Shown here: one piece after another, positions 1 to 7,005 of the stretch
How positions within the stretch are numbered: the first letter of the stretch is position 1
How the letters are laid out: each line of letters begins with the position of its first letter
Source: a virus
Virus record (IMG/VR): IMGVR_UViG_3300044949_001400
Location: 1-46,244 of that record
Length of the DNA: 46,244 nt
Reading direction: 5' to 3' (one strand)
Made by a program: the position numbers and the translations under genes
The notes under the pieces: model-generated
What the model saw: only the letters and a program-made list of their open reading frames with translations
Told to the model about the DNA's origin: nothing
Database searches by the model: none

Positions 1-127
1 CGCCCTGGGGCCCCGCCGAGTTCTGGGAATGCCACGCCGGCCTGAGAGACGTTCCGGATTGGCTGGCCCCAGCCCCCGCCAATCCGGCGCCGCTGCTCAG
101 CGCGGATCAGGCTGCGGAGCTGTGCGC
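1..127. repeat. Left copy of the 127-bp terminal direct repeat
   Basis: These 127 bases are identical to positions 46118-46244. An open reading frame starting at 45799 continues in frame across the join, so the two ends overlap on a circular or circularly permuted molecule. The unit length is therefore 46,117 bp. A length of exactly 127 matches a common largest assembly k-mer, so the repeat is more likely an assembly overlap than a biological terminal repeat (inference). Confidence 0.95.
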
Positions 128-425
128 AAGCTGGGCCGATCGCGCTCGGGCCCTGGTCCGCGCCGCGGGCGGCACCGCCGGGGATCTGATCCGCGCCGGC
201 CAGGCGGCTCCAGCTCGCCACCGTCAGCAGTGGGGGATGGTGGTGCTCGGGCTTGCCGTCTGGTCACCTGAGGAGCTGCGCGAGCTGTGGGATCCGGCAG
301 CCGGCGAGTGGCAGCCGGGCCAGTGGCTGGAGACCTGGGGCCAGTCGCTGGCTGAGCCCGGCCCCGATGCGCGGGGGGGGGGGGGGGGGCGAGGTCGGGA
401 CTCTGAGCCGAGTTTTGCGATGTAG
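1..425 (+). CDS. HTH regulator, 3' part (continues from 45799-46244)
   Basis: This is the continuation of the gene that starts at 45799. Reading in frame from base 3 there is no stop until TAG at 423-425. The encoded part contains an Ala/Arg-rich helix followed by WSPEELRELWD and two further Trp-containing segments. I do not recognise this C-terminal domain. The last 18 or so codons run through 17 consecutive G residues (373-389), giving a Gly stretch. One G fewer would extend the frame to about position 432, and one G more would end it about ten codons earlier, so the exact C-terminus depends on the homopolymer length. Confidence 0.7.
   Translation, partial: PWGPAEFWECHAGLRDVPDWLAPAPANPAPLLSADQAAELCASWADRARALVRAAGGTAGDLIRAGQAAPARHRQQWGMVVLGLAVWSPEELRELWDPAAGEWQPGQWLETWGQSLAEPGPDARGGGGGRGRDSEPSFAM
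373..389 (+). repeat. Poly-G tract (17 G) inside the regulator gene
   Basis: Seventeen consecutive G lie within the last codons of the regulator. Slippage here changes only the C-terminal tail. The tract could be a hypermutable switch or simply a mis-sized homopolymer. Confidence 0.9.
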
Positions 426-443
426 ATCCTGATACCTGTCGGG

Positions 444-455
444 TTCTGCTACTGT
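444..455 (+). promoter_or_regulatory. Extended -10 promoter candidate for the early operon
   Basis: The sequence TTCTGCTACTGT contains an extended -10 of the form TGnTAnnnT (TGC then TACTGT at 450-455), 26 bases before the ATG at 481. The same TCTGCTACT 9-mer occurs before the plus-strand gene at 38018, again at an extended -10. No convincing -35 box is visible, as expected for an extended -10 promoter. Confidence 0.45.
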
Positions 456-480
456 TAATTCGCCCCGCTACCACTGCCGT

Positions 481-1218
481 ATGGCAGAAAACCACACAGG
501 CACGCCCTCGCATTTGCGCAGCCCCGAGCTGGCAGTCCGAGCATTCGAGGCCGAGATCGAATTTAACGAGGCGCTTTCTAGTTTTCAGTGCTACAACCTG
601 CCGCTATTGGCAGGGACAGACGCGGCCTCGTTTTTACAAGCCGCTAATCGCGCCGGGTTTTCCTGGACGATTCGCGCTGCTCACGGCGATTCCGTAGAGC
701 TGGCGCTGCTGCATGACGGCGGCGCGGAGAGTGCGATCACCACCACGGCAGCAGCCCTGCTGCCCACGCTGCTGGGGCTGCTGGGTGTGCTCCCTGCCGT
801 CCACCAGGCGGCTCCTCAGCCTGTCGAGCCTGAGGCTGTTGCTGTTATTGACGGCGTTAATCACGTTTGCGGCGACGCAGCTTGGCTATCCACCCCTCCG
901 GGAAACGATGCCGCCATTGCCGCTCAATCCCTTGCCGTCGCCACCGACGGCGCCGTAGCAGCTGCTGACCCGGCATCCGAACCGGCGACGCCCCTGACCG
1001 CCCCCGACGCCCCGCTCTCTGAGGAGCAAAAAGCCGCAGCTGTCGCCATGGTCGGGGCCATGTCTGTGATGCAGCGCAAGGCGTTCACCATCGCGTTTCG
1101 CAATGCCTTCAGCGTGCCGCGCGAACAGGTCAGCCTGGTGCCGCTGATCACTCAGATTCAGCACCTGGAGTTCATTGACCGCGTCACAACCGAAGCCGCC
1201 GGAGGGGTGGTGGCATGA
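481..1218 (+). CDS. Hypothetical early protein
   Basis: A 245-residue protein of unknown function. The N-terminal 110 residues look globular and mixed alpha/beta, residues about 115-180 are a Pro/Ala-rich linker, and the C-terminal 65 residues form a predicted helical unit rich in conserved-looking hydrophobics (MQRKAFTIAFRNAF, then an LEFIDR segment). No catalytic motif or membrane segment is visible. It is the first gene of the early operon, 55 bases after the regulator stop and downstream of an extended -10 candidate. Its stop overlaps the ATG of the next small gene (ATGA), which suggests translational coupling. I do not recognise the family; a DNA-associated early protein is only a positional guess. 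Confidence 0.75.
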   Translation: MAENHTGTPSHLRSPELAVRAFEAEIEFNEALSSFQCYNLPLLAGTDAASFLQAANRAGFSWTIRAAHGDSVELALLHDGGAESAITTTAAALLPTLLGLLGVLPAVHQAAPQPVEPEAVAVIDGVNHVCGDAAWLSTPPGNDAAIAAQSLAVATDGAVAAADPASEPATPLTAPDAPLSEEQKAAAVAMVGAMSVMQRKAFTIAFRNAFSVPREQVSLVPLITQIQHLEFIDRVTTEAAGGVVA

Positions 1219-1382
1219 CGGCTGCAGCACCGTTCCGCTCGTACGCCGTCGACTGCAATGGCCAGGCGTTTCGGATCGTCGCCGGCCGGCGGGTCTGGCT
1301 ATCGCCACCACCTGCTGAGCGGCGGCTGGAGATGCAGCTCGACGCTGCGGCACTGGCTAGCGCCGGCCGTTGCCATGGTTGA
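1215..1382 (+). CDS. Small hypothetical protein, 55 residues
   Basis: The ATG overlaps the upstream stop codon as ATGA, and its own TGA at 1380-1382 overlaps the start of the next gene, which is typical of coupled phage operons. The peptide begins with a short beta-like segment (SYAVDCNGQAFRIVAGRRVWL) followed by a helix containing ERRLEMQLDAAALASA. It has one cysteine near each end and no recognisable motif. The start/stop overlaps and the amino-acid balance argue that this frame, not the longer overlapping frames, is the coding one. Function unknown. Confidence 0.55.
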   Translation: MTAAAPFRSYAVDCNGQAFRIVAGRRVWLSPPPAERRLEMQLDAAALASAGRCHG

Positions 1383-1584
1383 GCCAACTCAACCTATCGA
1401 GCCTGAGCTACTTGTCCGCCGTCGACGCTACGGCAGGACGCCGCGAGGCCGACAAGTCGGGGTCTGGGTCTCCAGCGACACGCTGGCAGCGCTGAACCGG
1501 GAGGCCCGACGGCTGGCCCTAACCCGGTCCGGCGCGGCGCATCATTTTCTGAGGCTGGCGCTGGGGCTCCCCTCGCTGCTCTGA
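1375..1584 (+). CDS. Ribbon-helix-helix-like small DNA-binding protein
   Basis: The frame is open further upstream, but the ATG at 1375, which overlaps the stop of the preceding gene, is the likely start and gives 69 residues. After a basic linker (VRRRRYGRTPRGR) comes a short beta strand, QVGVWVSSDT, then two helices (LAALNREARRLAL and SGAAHHFLRLALGL). This is the beta-alpha-alpha pattern of Arc/CopG/MetJ ribbon-helix-helix repressors, which dimerise to insert a beta ribbon into the major groove. A second ribbon-helix-helix-like gene lies at 37734-37910. Its target is unknown. The family assignment rests on this pattern and composition only. Confidence 0.55.
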   Translation: MVEPTQPIEPELLVRRRRYGRTPRGRQVGVWVSSDTLAALNREARRLALTRSGAAHHFLRLALGLPSLL

Positions 1585-1622
1585 TTAATTCAATTTACCC
1601 AAGCATTCACTGCATCACCACC

Positions 1623-2294
1623 ATGCCTATCGAAATCAACGAATCAGCTAACTACGTTAGCTATCCTATTATTAAGCATCGGAATATTGGCGAATACTGC
1701 CGGCTGGCGGTGATTCGCTGGGAGCAGCGTGCTCAGCTCAAGAACGACCCCAGCACTGGGCAAATGGTCAAGGTCCCCAACGGCATGGATCGCGACAATC
1801 ATCCAAAATACAAACAAGAGCTTGTAATTCATGCTATTGCTGTCAACGGCAACATGCAGGCCGCCATCGGCGATGCATCGGGCATACCTGCTAGCGGCGA
1901 TCGCGTCAGGGTGATTCTTAAAGCTAAGGCATTTGGCGACTGGATTGAGCAACGCAAACTTCACAGGGGCGGCAAGTTTCATGTTGGCGATCTTCTCGAA
2001 CTTGAGACCACACACGCCCAGCAGTACGACCAAAACGGCGCCCCCAAAGGCGCCGAGATCAAAGATCATGCAATTGCAGCGGCTGTGCCCAGGGGCGTGA
2101 CCCTGGGCTTCTATGGCACGCTGACGCTATCTGCCGGCACCGATCCCCAGGCCATTGCAGCCGCAGAGGCCGCGTATCACGCCGATGAAGAGGCCAAACG
2201 GCAGCGCAGCGCTGTGCAGCTGCCTCCTATGGATGGCGGCTTCAACGACGAATTCGGCGGCATTCAGAGCCCTGCCGAGGTGGAAGGATGGTAG
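1623..2294 (+). CDS. Hypothetical protein, possible ssDNA-binding-type fold
   Basis: A 223-residue protein. The first 165 residues contain alternating strands (RDNHPKYKQELVIHAIAVNG, a GDRVRVILKAKAFG segment, GDLLELETTHAQQYDQNG) separated by loops, consistent with an OB-fold or similar beta-barrel. The C-terminus is a charged helix followed by a disordered acidic tail ending FNDEFGGIQSPAEVEGW. A beta-barrel plus an acidic flexible tail is the layout of many phage single-stranded-DNA-binding proteins, but I see no diagnostic signature, so this is a weak inference. The local base composition is more AT-rich than in neighbouring genes. It overlaps the sigma gene by seven bases. Confidence 0.6.
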   Translation: MPIEINESANYVSYPIIKHRNIGEYCRLAVIRWEQRAQLKNDPSTGQMVKVPNGMDRDNHPKYKQELVIHAIAVNGNMQAAIGDASGIPASGDRVRVILKAKAFGDWIEQRKLHRGGKFHVGDLLELETTHAQQYDQNGAPKGAEIKDHAIAAAVPRGVTLGFYGTLTLSAGTDPQAIAAAEAAYHADEEAKRQRSAVQLPPMDGGFNDEFGGIQSPAEVEGW

Positions 2295-3148
2295 CCGCAG
2301 ACTGCGCCACGTTCTGGCGCGACCAGGCGGGTCGAGTGCCGCTGCTCACCACCGATGAGGAACTGCACCTGGGCCGCCTAGTGCGGCAATGGCAGGACTG
2401 GCCTGGCGGTCCAGAGGCTGCCCCGTCCAAGGTGCAGCGCAGCGGGCGCAAGGCCAGAGATCGAATGGTGTCCGCCAACCTACGGCTAGTTATTTCGTAT
2501 GTTGGCAAAAAAATCCCCCACCTGGGGGAACACGTTACTCAAGCTGATTTCCCAGACATACTGCAGCAATGCGCTATTGGCTTGATCACTGGCGCTAACA
2601 AATTTGACCCCGAACGCGGATACAAGTTTTCGACCTACGCTTATTGGTGGGTGCGCCAAGCCGTCGCCCGCTGGCGCGATAACGATTCGCGAGCAATCAG
2701 GCTGCCGCAGAACAAGGCCACTTTGTCGGCCAGGGCTATGGCTATGCGTGAATTGCTCGCCAGGCAGCTAGGCCGCAGTCCATCGGCTGCGGAACTGGCG
2801 GCGGCACTGGAGATCGACATAGAGGTGATTGAGGTGCTGCTGGCTGTTGGGCCATGCCCCATCAGTTTGGACGCGCAATGCCGCAACGCCGACTCTGAGA
2901 TCACGCTGGTAGAGATGATCACCGCACCCGAGCCCAAGCCGCGCGATCCGCTGATCGATGAACTGCCCAGGCTGCTAGCGCGGCTAAACGAGCGCTCGCG
3001 CAGCTTGCTGGTTTTTTACTACGGCCTAGGCGAAAGCAAGGCGATGAGTTTCGCTCAAATTGGCAAAATAATGAATCTGTCTCGAAGCAGGGTAAGTCAA
3101 CTGATTGCAGTTGCACATCAGGAGCTGCGGCGGGAGGTGGAGGCGTGA
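2288..3148 (+). CDS. Phage-encoded RpoD-like sigma-70 family factor
   Basis: A 286-residue sigma factor with all DNA-contacting regions. Region 1.2-like sequence spans residues 8-35 (FWRDQAGRVPLLTTDEE, typical of cyanobacterial sigmas). Region 2 spans about 55-130 (NLRLVISYV, then FDPERGYKFSTYAYWWVRQA, the core-binding and -10-melting part). Region 3 spans about 138-190 and region 4 about 225-286, with the HTH AQIGKIMNLSRSRVSQLI. It should bind host core RNA polymerase and redirect it to promoters with related -10/-35 elements. GAGGTGG followed by GAAGG precedes the ATG. It sits in the early operon directly before thyX. Sigma factors of this full 1.2-to-4 form are more usual on host chromosomes, so an origin by capture from a cyanobacterium is likely. 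The family assignment is firm; the regulon is unknown. Confidence 0.93.
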   Translation: MVAADCATFWRDQAGRVPLLTTDEELHLGRLVRQWQDWPGGPEAAPSKVQRSGRKARDRMVSANLRLVISYVGKKIPHLGEHVTQADFPDILQQCAIGLITGANKFDPERGYKFSTYAYWWVRQAVARWRDNDSRAIRLPQNKATLSARAMAMRELLARQLGRSPSAAELAAALEIDIEVIEVLLAVGPCPISLDAQCRNADSEITLVEMITAPEPKPRDPLIDELPRLLARLNERSRSLLVFYYGLGESKAMSFAQIGKIMNLSRSRVSQLIAVAHQELRREVEA

Positions 3149-3876
3149 ACATGGACCCTCGCTTCCGGGTTGACCTGATCGCCGCCACCCCCAACCCCCA
3201 GCAGTGCATCTACGCGGCGATGCACCAGGACTACAGCGAGGGCTACGTGGTGGACGACCGCGCCAACTGGCCTGAGGAAAGCCGCGCTGGCGAGATCTGC
3301 GTGAGGCGGTTATTGGCGGGCGAGCGCGGCCACTACGGGTGCTTAGAGCATCCCCAGATTACTCTTAATGTGGGCTGGTTTCCCCATTCCGTTATGCAGC
3401 AGGCCCGTACCCATCGGGTCGGGGTTTCGTTCGATGTGCAGAGTCTACGCTATACGGGGGGAAGGATAATCGATTACGTGTTAGGCGAGCGCGATTTTGA
3501 AGAAGTGTTCTACCTGCGACCCGTGGGTAACTACAGCGATCGGCAAGGTAAGAAATACTGCTACAAGGCACATCAGCGAGCTGCCGATAAAGAGCTTTGT
3601 ACGAGTGCTGCGCTTCGCTATGCCAGACTAATTGAAGATGGTTTTGCCGAAGAGCACGCCCGCAGTATCCTGCCCTTTGACGTGCGCCAGCACTTCGTAG
3701 TGAGCTTCAGCCTGCGGGCCTTCCTGCACTTCCTCGACCTGCGGGCCAAGCTCGATGCCCAGGACGAAATTCGCCAGCTCTGCGATTTGATGTGGCCCCA
3801 CCTACAGAGTTGGGCGCCAGAGATCGCCGCCTGGTATCACCAGCACCGCTGGGCTAAAGCGAGGCTGGCGCCGTGA
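3145..3876 (+). CDS. thyX: Flavin-dependent thymidylate synthase ThyX
   Basis: A 243-residue enzyme that methylates dUMP to dTMP using methylenetetrahydrofolate and FAD with NADPH. The ThyX signature is present at residues 88-103 as RTHRVGVSFDVQSLRY, a cyanobacterial-type variant of the RHR-x7-S motif. The downstream block (SILPFDVRQH, then LRAFLHFLDLR, then a conserved AQDEIRQL) matches the substrate and FAD-binding half. The ATG overlaps the sigma gene stop (GTGA-type overlap) and the gene itself overlaps the next one, so all three are likely co-translated. ThyX is frequent in cyanophages and supports high dTMP demand during replication. A thymidylate kinase at 40617 provides the next step of the same pathway. 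Confidence 0.95.
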   Translation: MNMDPRFRVDLIAATPNPQQCIYAAMHQDYSEGYVVDDRANWPEESRAGEICVRRLLAGERGHYGCLEHPQITLNVGWFPHSVMQQARTHRVGVSFDVQSLRYTGGRIIDYVLGERDFEEVFYLRPVGNYSDRQGKKYCYKAHQRAADKELCTSAALRYARLIEDGFAEEHARSILPFDVRQHFVVSFSLRAFLHFLDLRAKLDAQDEIRQLCDLMWPHLQSWAPEIAAWYHQHRWAKARLAP

Positions 3877-4460
3877 AAGAGCGCTCAATTCTGTATCAGG
3901 CGCCAATGGTCCGCTCCGTGCGGAACGGCAGCAAGACGCAAACGCGGCGCGTTGTTAAATTTCGGCACGACGACGGCTTCCCCGCCAATCCTTACGGCAT
4001 ACCTGGCGACCGTTTATGGGTGCGGGAAACCTGGCGCGTTAGCAGCGCACATGACAACCTGCCGCCATCTCAAATTCCTAAAGGAACGACTGTTGAGTAC
4101 CTGGCCGACGGGCCAGGGATGCTTGACGGCAAAACTCGCCCCTCCATCTACATGCCCCGATGGGCTTCCCGAATCACGCTGCAGATCACTGACGTCAGGG
4201 TGATTCGGTTGCAGGAAATCAGCAAGGCCGACGCCAGGGCAGAAGGGATCGCCGAGCTGCCGCTGCAGGCTGGCCAGGCTGGCGCCTGGTGGTCTGCTGA
4301 TCCCACGCAACCAGCGCTGCATAGTCGTACTCCTATTGCTGCGTTTCGACTGCTATGGGAGTCCATCCATGGCCAGGGCTCGTGGCTGGACAATCCCATG
4401 GTTTGGGCCATTTCATTTCAGTTAATACACTCAGTTAATCCACTCGCAATCTCAACATGA
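3873..4460 (+). CDS. ASCH-domain-like phage protein
   Basis: A 195-residue protein resembling the phage ASCH/PUA-like family. It begins with the pattern ILYQAPMVRSVRNGSKTQTRR, followed by GIPGDRLWVRETW, then PSIYMPRWASRITLQITDVR and a conserved LQEISKADARAEGI segment. This order (TQTRR, GDRLWVRE, RWASRI, ADARAEG) is characteristic of ASCH proteins carried by many phages, which are thought to bind RNA or modified nucleotides. No phage function is firmly established. Its start overlaps thyX, and its last codons overlap the ATG of the next gene. The C-terminal 15 residues (LIHSVNPLAIST) look unconstrained. Confidence 0.8.
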   Translation: MKERSILYQAPMVRSVRNGSKTQTRRVVKFRHDDGFPANPYGIPGDRLWVRETWRVSSAHDNLPPSQIPKGTTVEYLADGPGMLDGKTRPSIYMPRWASRITLQITDVRVIRLQEISKADARAEGIAELPLQAGQAGAWWSADPTQPALHSRTPIAAFRLLWESIHGQGSWLDNPMVWAISFQLIHSVNPLAIST

Positions 4461-5230
4461 CTAAACCCGCCTGGTTCACACAGCTAGAACATGACCTGAA
4501 CGCTCCTTTGGAGCCGGATGGTGCGGCAATCGACTGGGATCGGTGCCGAGATCTATTTCTGATTTCACTGCTCCAGCGTCTGGAGAAGCGCTCCAACAGC
4601 CCGCACCCTGCCATCGTGCGCGGGCTGCTGCAGCGGCGTTTCGCGGGCGAAGATGTGACGGCTGCGCTATCCGCCGCCCCCACCTGGGCCGCCGCCTGGG
4701 TCGCCGCCACCGCCAGCGCCACCTGGCCCGTCGCCGTCTGGGCCGCCGCCTTGGCCGAACCCACCGCCCCCGAACGCGCCACATGGGCCGCCTGGGCCGC
4801 CCGGGCCGCCGCCTTGGCCGAACGCACTGCCGCCGACGCCGAACGCGCCGACCAGTTGGCCGACCTGCGAGCAGCCGTGGCCGCGTCTACCCAGCAGCCA
4901 GCGCTGCCAGACGGCTACATCGTGCCAACCCCGGTCGATCTAGCTGCGCTGCATGATCCCACGTTTTCGGATGGGCTAACACCATCCCAGCTTCTAGATG
5001 TTCTGCGCGGTGGGCCAGATCCTCGGGTGTTGATTTCAATTGTGGCGCCCACCTCCCCCGCCGGCTCGCTGGTGGAGCGGGTGGCGGGAAGCATTTGGAA
5101 AACCTGCGACCTGGAGATAGAAGCCCGCGCCGCGATCCTTGAGGTGGCGGCTTGGCTCACCGAGAACTACGCATCAGACGTGGTTGGCCCCTCGCCCCAC
5201 CAGATGCTGCGCGACGAGGCCAACCGATGA
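4457..5230 (+). CDS. Ala/Trp-repeat protein of unknown function
   Basis: A 257-residue protein of three parts. Residues 1-68 are a globular helical start (WFTQLEHDLNAPL, DRCRDLFLISLLQRLEKR). Residues about 70-125 are a low-complexity repeat of W-A-A-A-like units interspersed with Glu, Arg and Thr. Residues about 150-257 form a second globular region (LTPSQLLDVLRGGPDPRVLISIVAP, then EARAAILEVAAWLTENY). The repeat is encoded by imperfect GCC-rich tandem DNA near 4676-4830, so expansion and contraction are likely. The Trp/Ala pattern would make an amphipathic helical repeat, possibly membrane-active or oligomerising. I do not recognise the family. The start overlaps the previous gene and the stop overlaps the next (ATGA). 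Confidence 0.7.
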   Translation: MTKPAWFTQLEHDLNAPLEPDGAAIDWDRCRDLFLISLLQRLEKRSNSPHPAIVRGLLQRRFAGEDVTAALSAAPTWAAAWVAATASATWPVAVWAAALAEPTAPERATWAAWAARAAALAERTAADAERADQLADLRAAVAASTQQPALPDGYIVPTPVDLAALHDPTFSDGLTPSQLLDVLRGGPDPRVLISIVAPTSPAGSLVERVAGSIWKTCDLEIEARAAILEVAAWLTENYASDVVGPSPHQMLRDEANR

Positions 5231-5466
5231 GCACCGACTACCGCGCCCGCGCCGTCCTTGCCCGATGGGGCACCCGGCCCCTTAGCGAGTGGACCGATGA
5301 CGATGGCGATGTTCTCTGGTGGAGATTCGTTGACGGCAACTGCGGCGAGCCTCCGTGGGTGGGCAGCCCGTTATCTGACGACTGGATGAGGGGCATCGAT
5401 AATGATTACTACACCCACTGGACACTTCTGCCGCATCTTAACCTTCCCGCCACGGAGCAGCCATGA
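5227..5466 (+). CDS. Small hypothetical acidic protein
   Basis: The ATG at 5227 overlaps the upstream stop and gives a 79-residue protein. It is rich in Trp and Asp (LSEWTDDDGDVLWWRF, DDWMRGIDNDYYTHW) and strongly acidic. No family is recognised. The overlap with genes on both sides (ATGA at each junction) supports it as a real member of the early operon. Acidic Trp-rich small phage proteins sometimes act as DNA mimics or inhibitors; here that is only a suggestion from composition. Confidence 0.65.
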   Translation: MSTDYRARAVLARWGTRPLSEWTDDDGDVLWWRFVDGNCGEPPWVGSPLSDDWMRGIDNDYYTHWTLLPHLNLPATEQP

Positions 5467-5969
5467 TCAGCCGCATCACGCAGGCCATCGCCCGCCTCTT
5501 GACCCCGTGGCGCACCATTCGCCAGCTGGAGCGCGAAGTAAAACGGCTGGAGGGGGTCATCGCCAACCCCTATCTGGCCGGGCTGCAGATAGGCCGAGAT
5601 ACAGGCATCGAAGTGGGCTGCAGAGGGAGCGGCCCACAGCTCCTGGCGGGCATGTTTGAGGGCCTGCTGGAAAAGGATGGGGCCGCCGCTCCCAACTATC
5701 TGGATCTGGAGTTTCACACCCGGCGCCAGGGGCGGATCCTGGTGCATGTCCAGCGGCTCCACGGCGAGACGCCGCACGCGCTGCGGGTGAAGGCTGAGAA
5801 GAAAGCAGCCGAGTGGAAGGCTGTTGCCCAGGAATTACTTGATGTTCTTGTTGGCCTGTACCCTATGCCGCTCTCGTCCGCAGCGAGGGCCGCAATGCAG
5901 GCCCACCAAGACTTAAAAACTACGGCTGGTCGGCGCCAATCCTCCGAGGTTGGCCCCAGTTGTCCCTAG
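5463..5969 (+). CDS. Hypothetical protein with N-terminal coiled-coil
   Basis: The last gene of the early operon, 168 residues. Residues 1-35 carry an amphipathic helix and a short coiled-coil (WRTIRQLEREVKRLEGVI). A central block around residues 40-110 appears mixed (GRDTGIEVGCRG, LEFHTRRQGRILVHVQRLHG), and a charged helix follows. The start overlaps the previous stop. No signature motif or membrane segment is present and the family is not recognised. A hairpin just after the stop separates it from the convergent HNH gene. Confidence 0.65.
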   Translation: MISRITQAIARLLTPWRTIRQLEREVKRLEGVIANPYLAGLQIGRDTGIEVGCRGSGPQLLAGMFEGLLEKDGAAAPNYLDLEFHTRRQGRILVHVQRLHGETPHALRVKAEKKAAEWKAVAQELLDVLVGLYPMPLSSAARAAMQAHQDLKTTAGRRQSSEVGPSCP

Positions 5970-5973
5970 CGCT

Positions 5974-6309
5974 TTATGGAAAGGGGGCTTTCGGGGGCCC
6001 TTTCTCATTGCCGCCATTGTTATTGCCCGCCAGCCACTCCAGCAGCCGCTGCTCCCTGAGGGCCGACCAGCCGGGCCGAGGCCGCCACCAGCTCAACGCT
6101 TCCTGGTGGCCCTTGTCGCGGTTGCATGCCAGGCAGGCCGCCACCAGGTTGGCGGCCACGGTGAGGCCGCCGGCAGCCTTGGGTACGACGTGATCTAATG
6201 ACTGGGCCGGGGCGTTGCAGTAGGCACAGCGATGGCCCCAGGCCTCGAATATTCGCCCCCGCCAGCTGGCCCGAGTGATCAGCTCGGGCCCGTCGATCAG
6301 CGCCTGCAT
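5974..6309 (-). CDS. HNH endonuclease
   Basis: A 111-residue HNH nuclease. Zinc-binding pairs are C28-x2-C31 and C59-x2-C62, the catalytic segment is LDHVVPK at 38-44, and N54 and the CNRDKG element complete the fold (HNH with the second zinc knuckle). Such small HNH proteins are common in tailed phages. Some support cos-type packaging next to the terminase, others are homing or moron nucleases. Here the gene is at the far end of the virion block, about 26 kb from terL, so a packaging role is less obvious. A TAGCCTGATGCC motif (6325-6336 on the opposite strand) lies 15 bases upstream of its ATG and may be a promoter, so it could be transcribed separately from the tail genes. Confidence 0.88.
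   Translation of the reverse strand: MQALIDGPELITRASWRGRIFEAWGHRCAYCNAPAQSLDHVVPKAAGGLTVAANLVAACLACNRDKGHQEALSWWRPRPGWSALREQRLLEWLAGNNNGGNEKGPPKAPFP
5979..6004. terminator. Hairpin between convergent operons
   Basis: GAAAGGG (5979-5985) pairs with CCCTTTC (5998-6004) around a GC-rich loop, immediately after the stop of the early operon and over the 3' end of the convergent HNH gene. The following TTTCTC is only a weak U-tract on the plus strand, so termination efficiency is uncertain. The position suggests a bidirectional terminator. Confidence 0.5.
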
Positions 6310-6324
6310 CTGGTGCGGTCGGCT

Positions 6325-6336
6325 GGCATCAGGCTA
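6325..6336 (-). promoter_or_regulatory. Recurrent CTAG-type upstream motif (HNH gene)
   Basis: Read on the minus strand this is TAGCCTGATGCC. Closely similar 12-mers immediately precede the ATGs at 12176, 20267 and 28544. The TAGCCT portion fits a TAnnnT -10 element, which would place transcription starts at or just before the start codons. The rest of the 6310-6519 gap holds nothing I recognise. Confidence 0.35.
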
Positions 6337-6519
6337 GGGCCGTGATCAGGCTCCTGAGCCAGACTGCAGGGGATGCCGAGGTGTGATGGGAGAGCAGATC
6401 AGGGCCACCACTGACGCTGCAGGCGGCGTCTGCTGGGAGGCGTGCGTCGGCGGCGTCTGCCTGCAGGATCGCAGCAGGCAGCGGCTGGCGGAGCGCCTGG
6501 CCGCTGCTGCAGCGCAACC

Positions 6520-6996
6520 TCAGCCTCCCGATCCCGAGCCCCCCGCTGCAGCCTCTGGGAGCTGATACAGACCATGAAGGCCATGGGCCACCAGCAGCCC
6601 CCCGATCTCGGCCCAGTCGGCGGCATCGAGATCGGTAGCGGTGGCGGCAATGCCGGACAGGCAGGCCTGCAGTGCGGCCACATTGGGCCGGCCCGCTTTG
6701 GCGTCGGTCATCGAGAACGAAAACTCGGTTGCCGCATATGCCAACGCCGTGGATGTCATGCCCTGGGCCCGAATTTTCTGGTATGCACCACTTGCCAGCA
6801 GCGCATCACTGAACCCGATGTAATTGGGCTGCGGCAGAGAAGCGGGTGACTCGTAGGGGGTGGGCGTGTTACCGGCGTCAAGCCAGGCCTGGTATTCCCG
6901 CCATTCGGGGGTGCCGTTGTTTTCGGCGGGGAGAAATAGAACGTTGCCGTTCTCCAGTTGGAACTGGATCGTGTTACTGGCGGTGAGTTGATACAT
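6520..6996 (-). CDS. Tail fibre assembly (Tfa-like) protein
   Basis: A 158-residue protein directly downstream of the fibre gene. The block NNGTPEWREYQAWLDAGNTPTPYE at residues about 26-49 is the hallmark of phage tail-fibre assembly chaperones, which carry a conserved PEWREYQAWL-type segment. The remaining sequence is a helical domain ending in a Gly/Ser tail (GGSGSGG). Tfa proteins bind the fibre C-terminus and promote its trimerisation, and sometimes remain on the virion. Position after the fibre and the central motif make this the best call. An alternative is a small accessory fibre subunit with the same motif. Confidence 0.65.
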   Translation of the reverse strand: MYQLTASNTIQFQLENGNVLFLPAENNGTPEWREYQAWLDAGNTPTPYESPASLPQPNYIGFSDALLASGAYQKIRAQGMTSTALAYAATEFSFSMTDAKAGRPNVAALQACLSGIAATATDLDAADWAEIGGLLVAHGLHGLYQLPEAAAGGSGSGG

Positions 6997-7005
6997 GGTT
7001 GTGGG

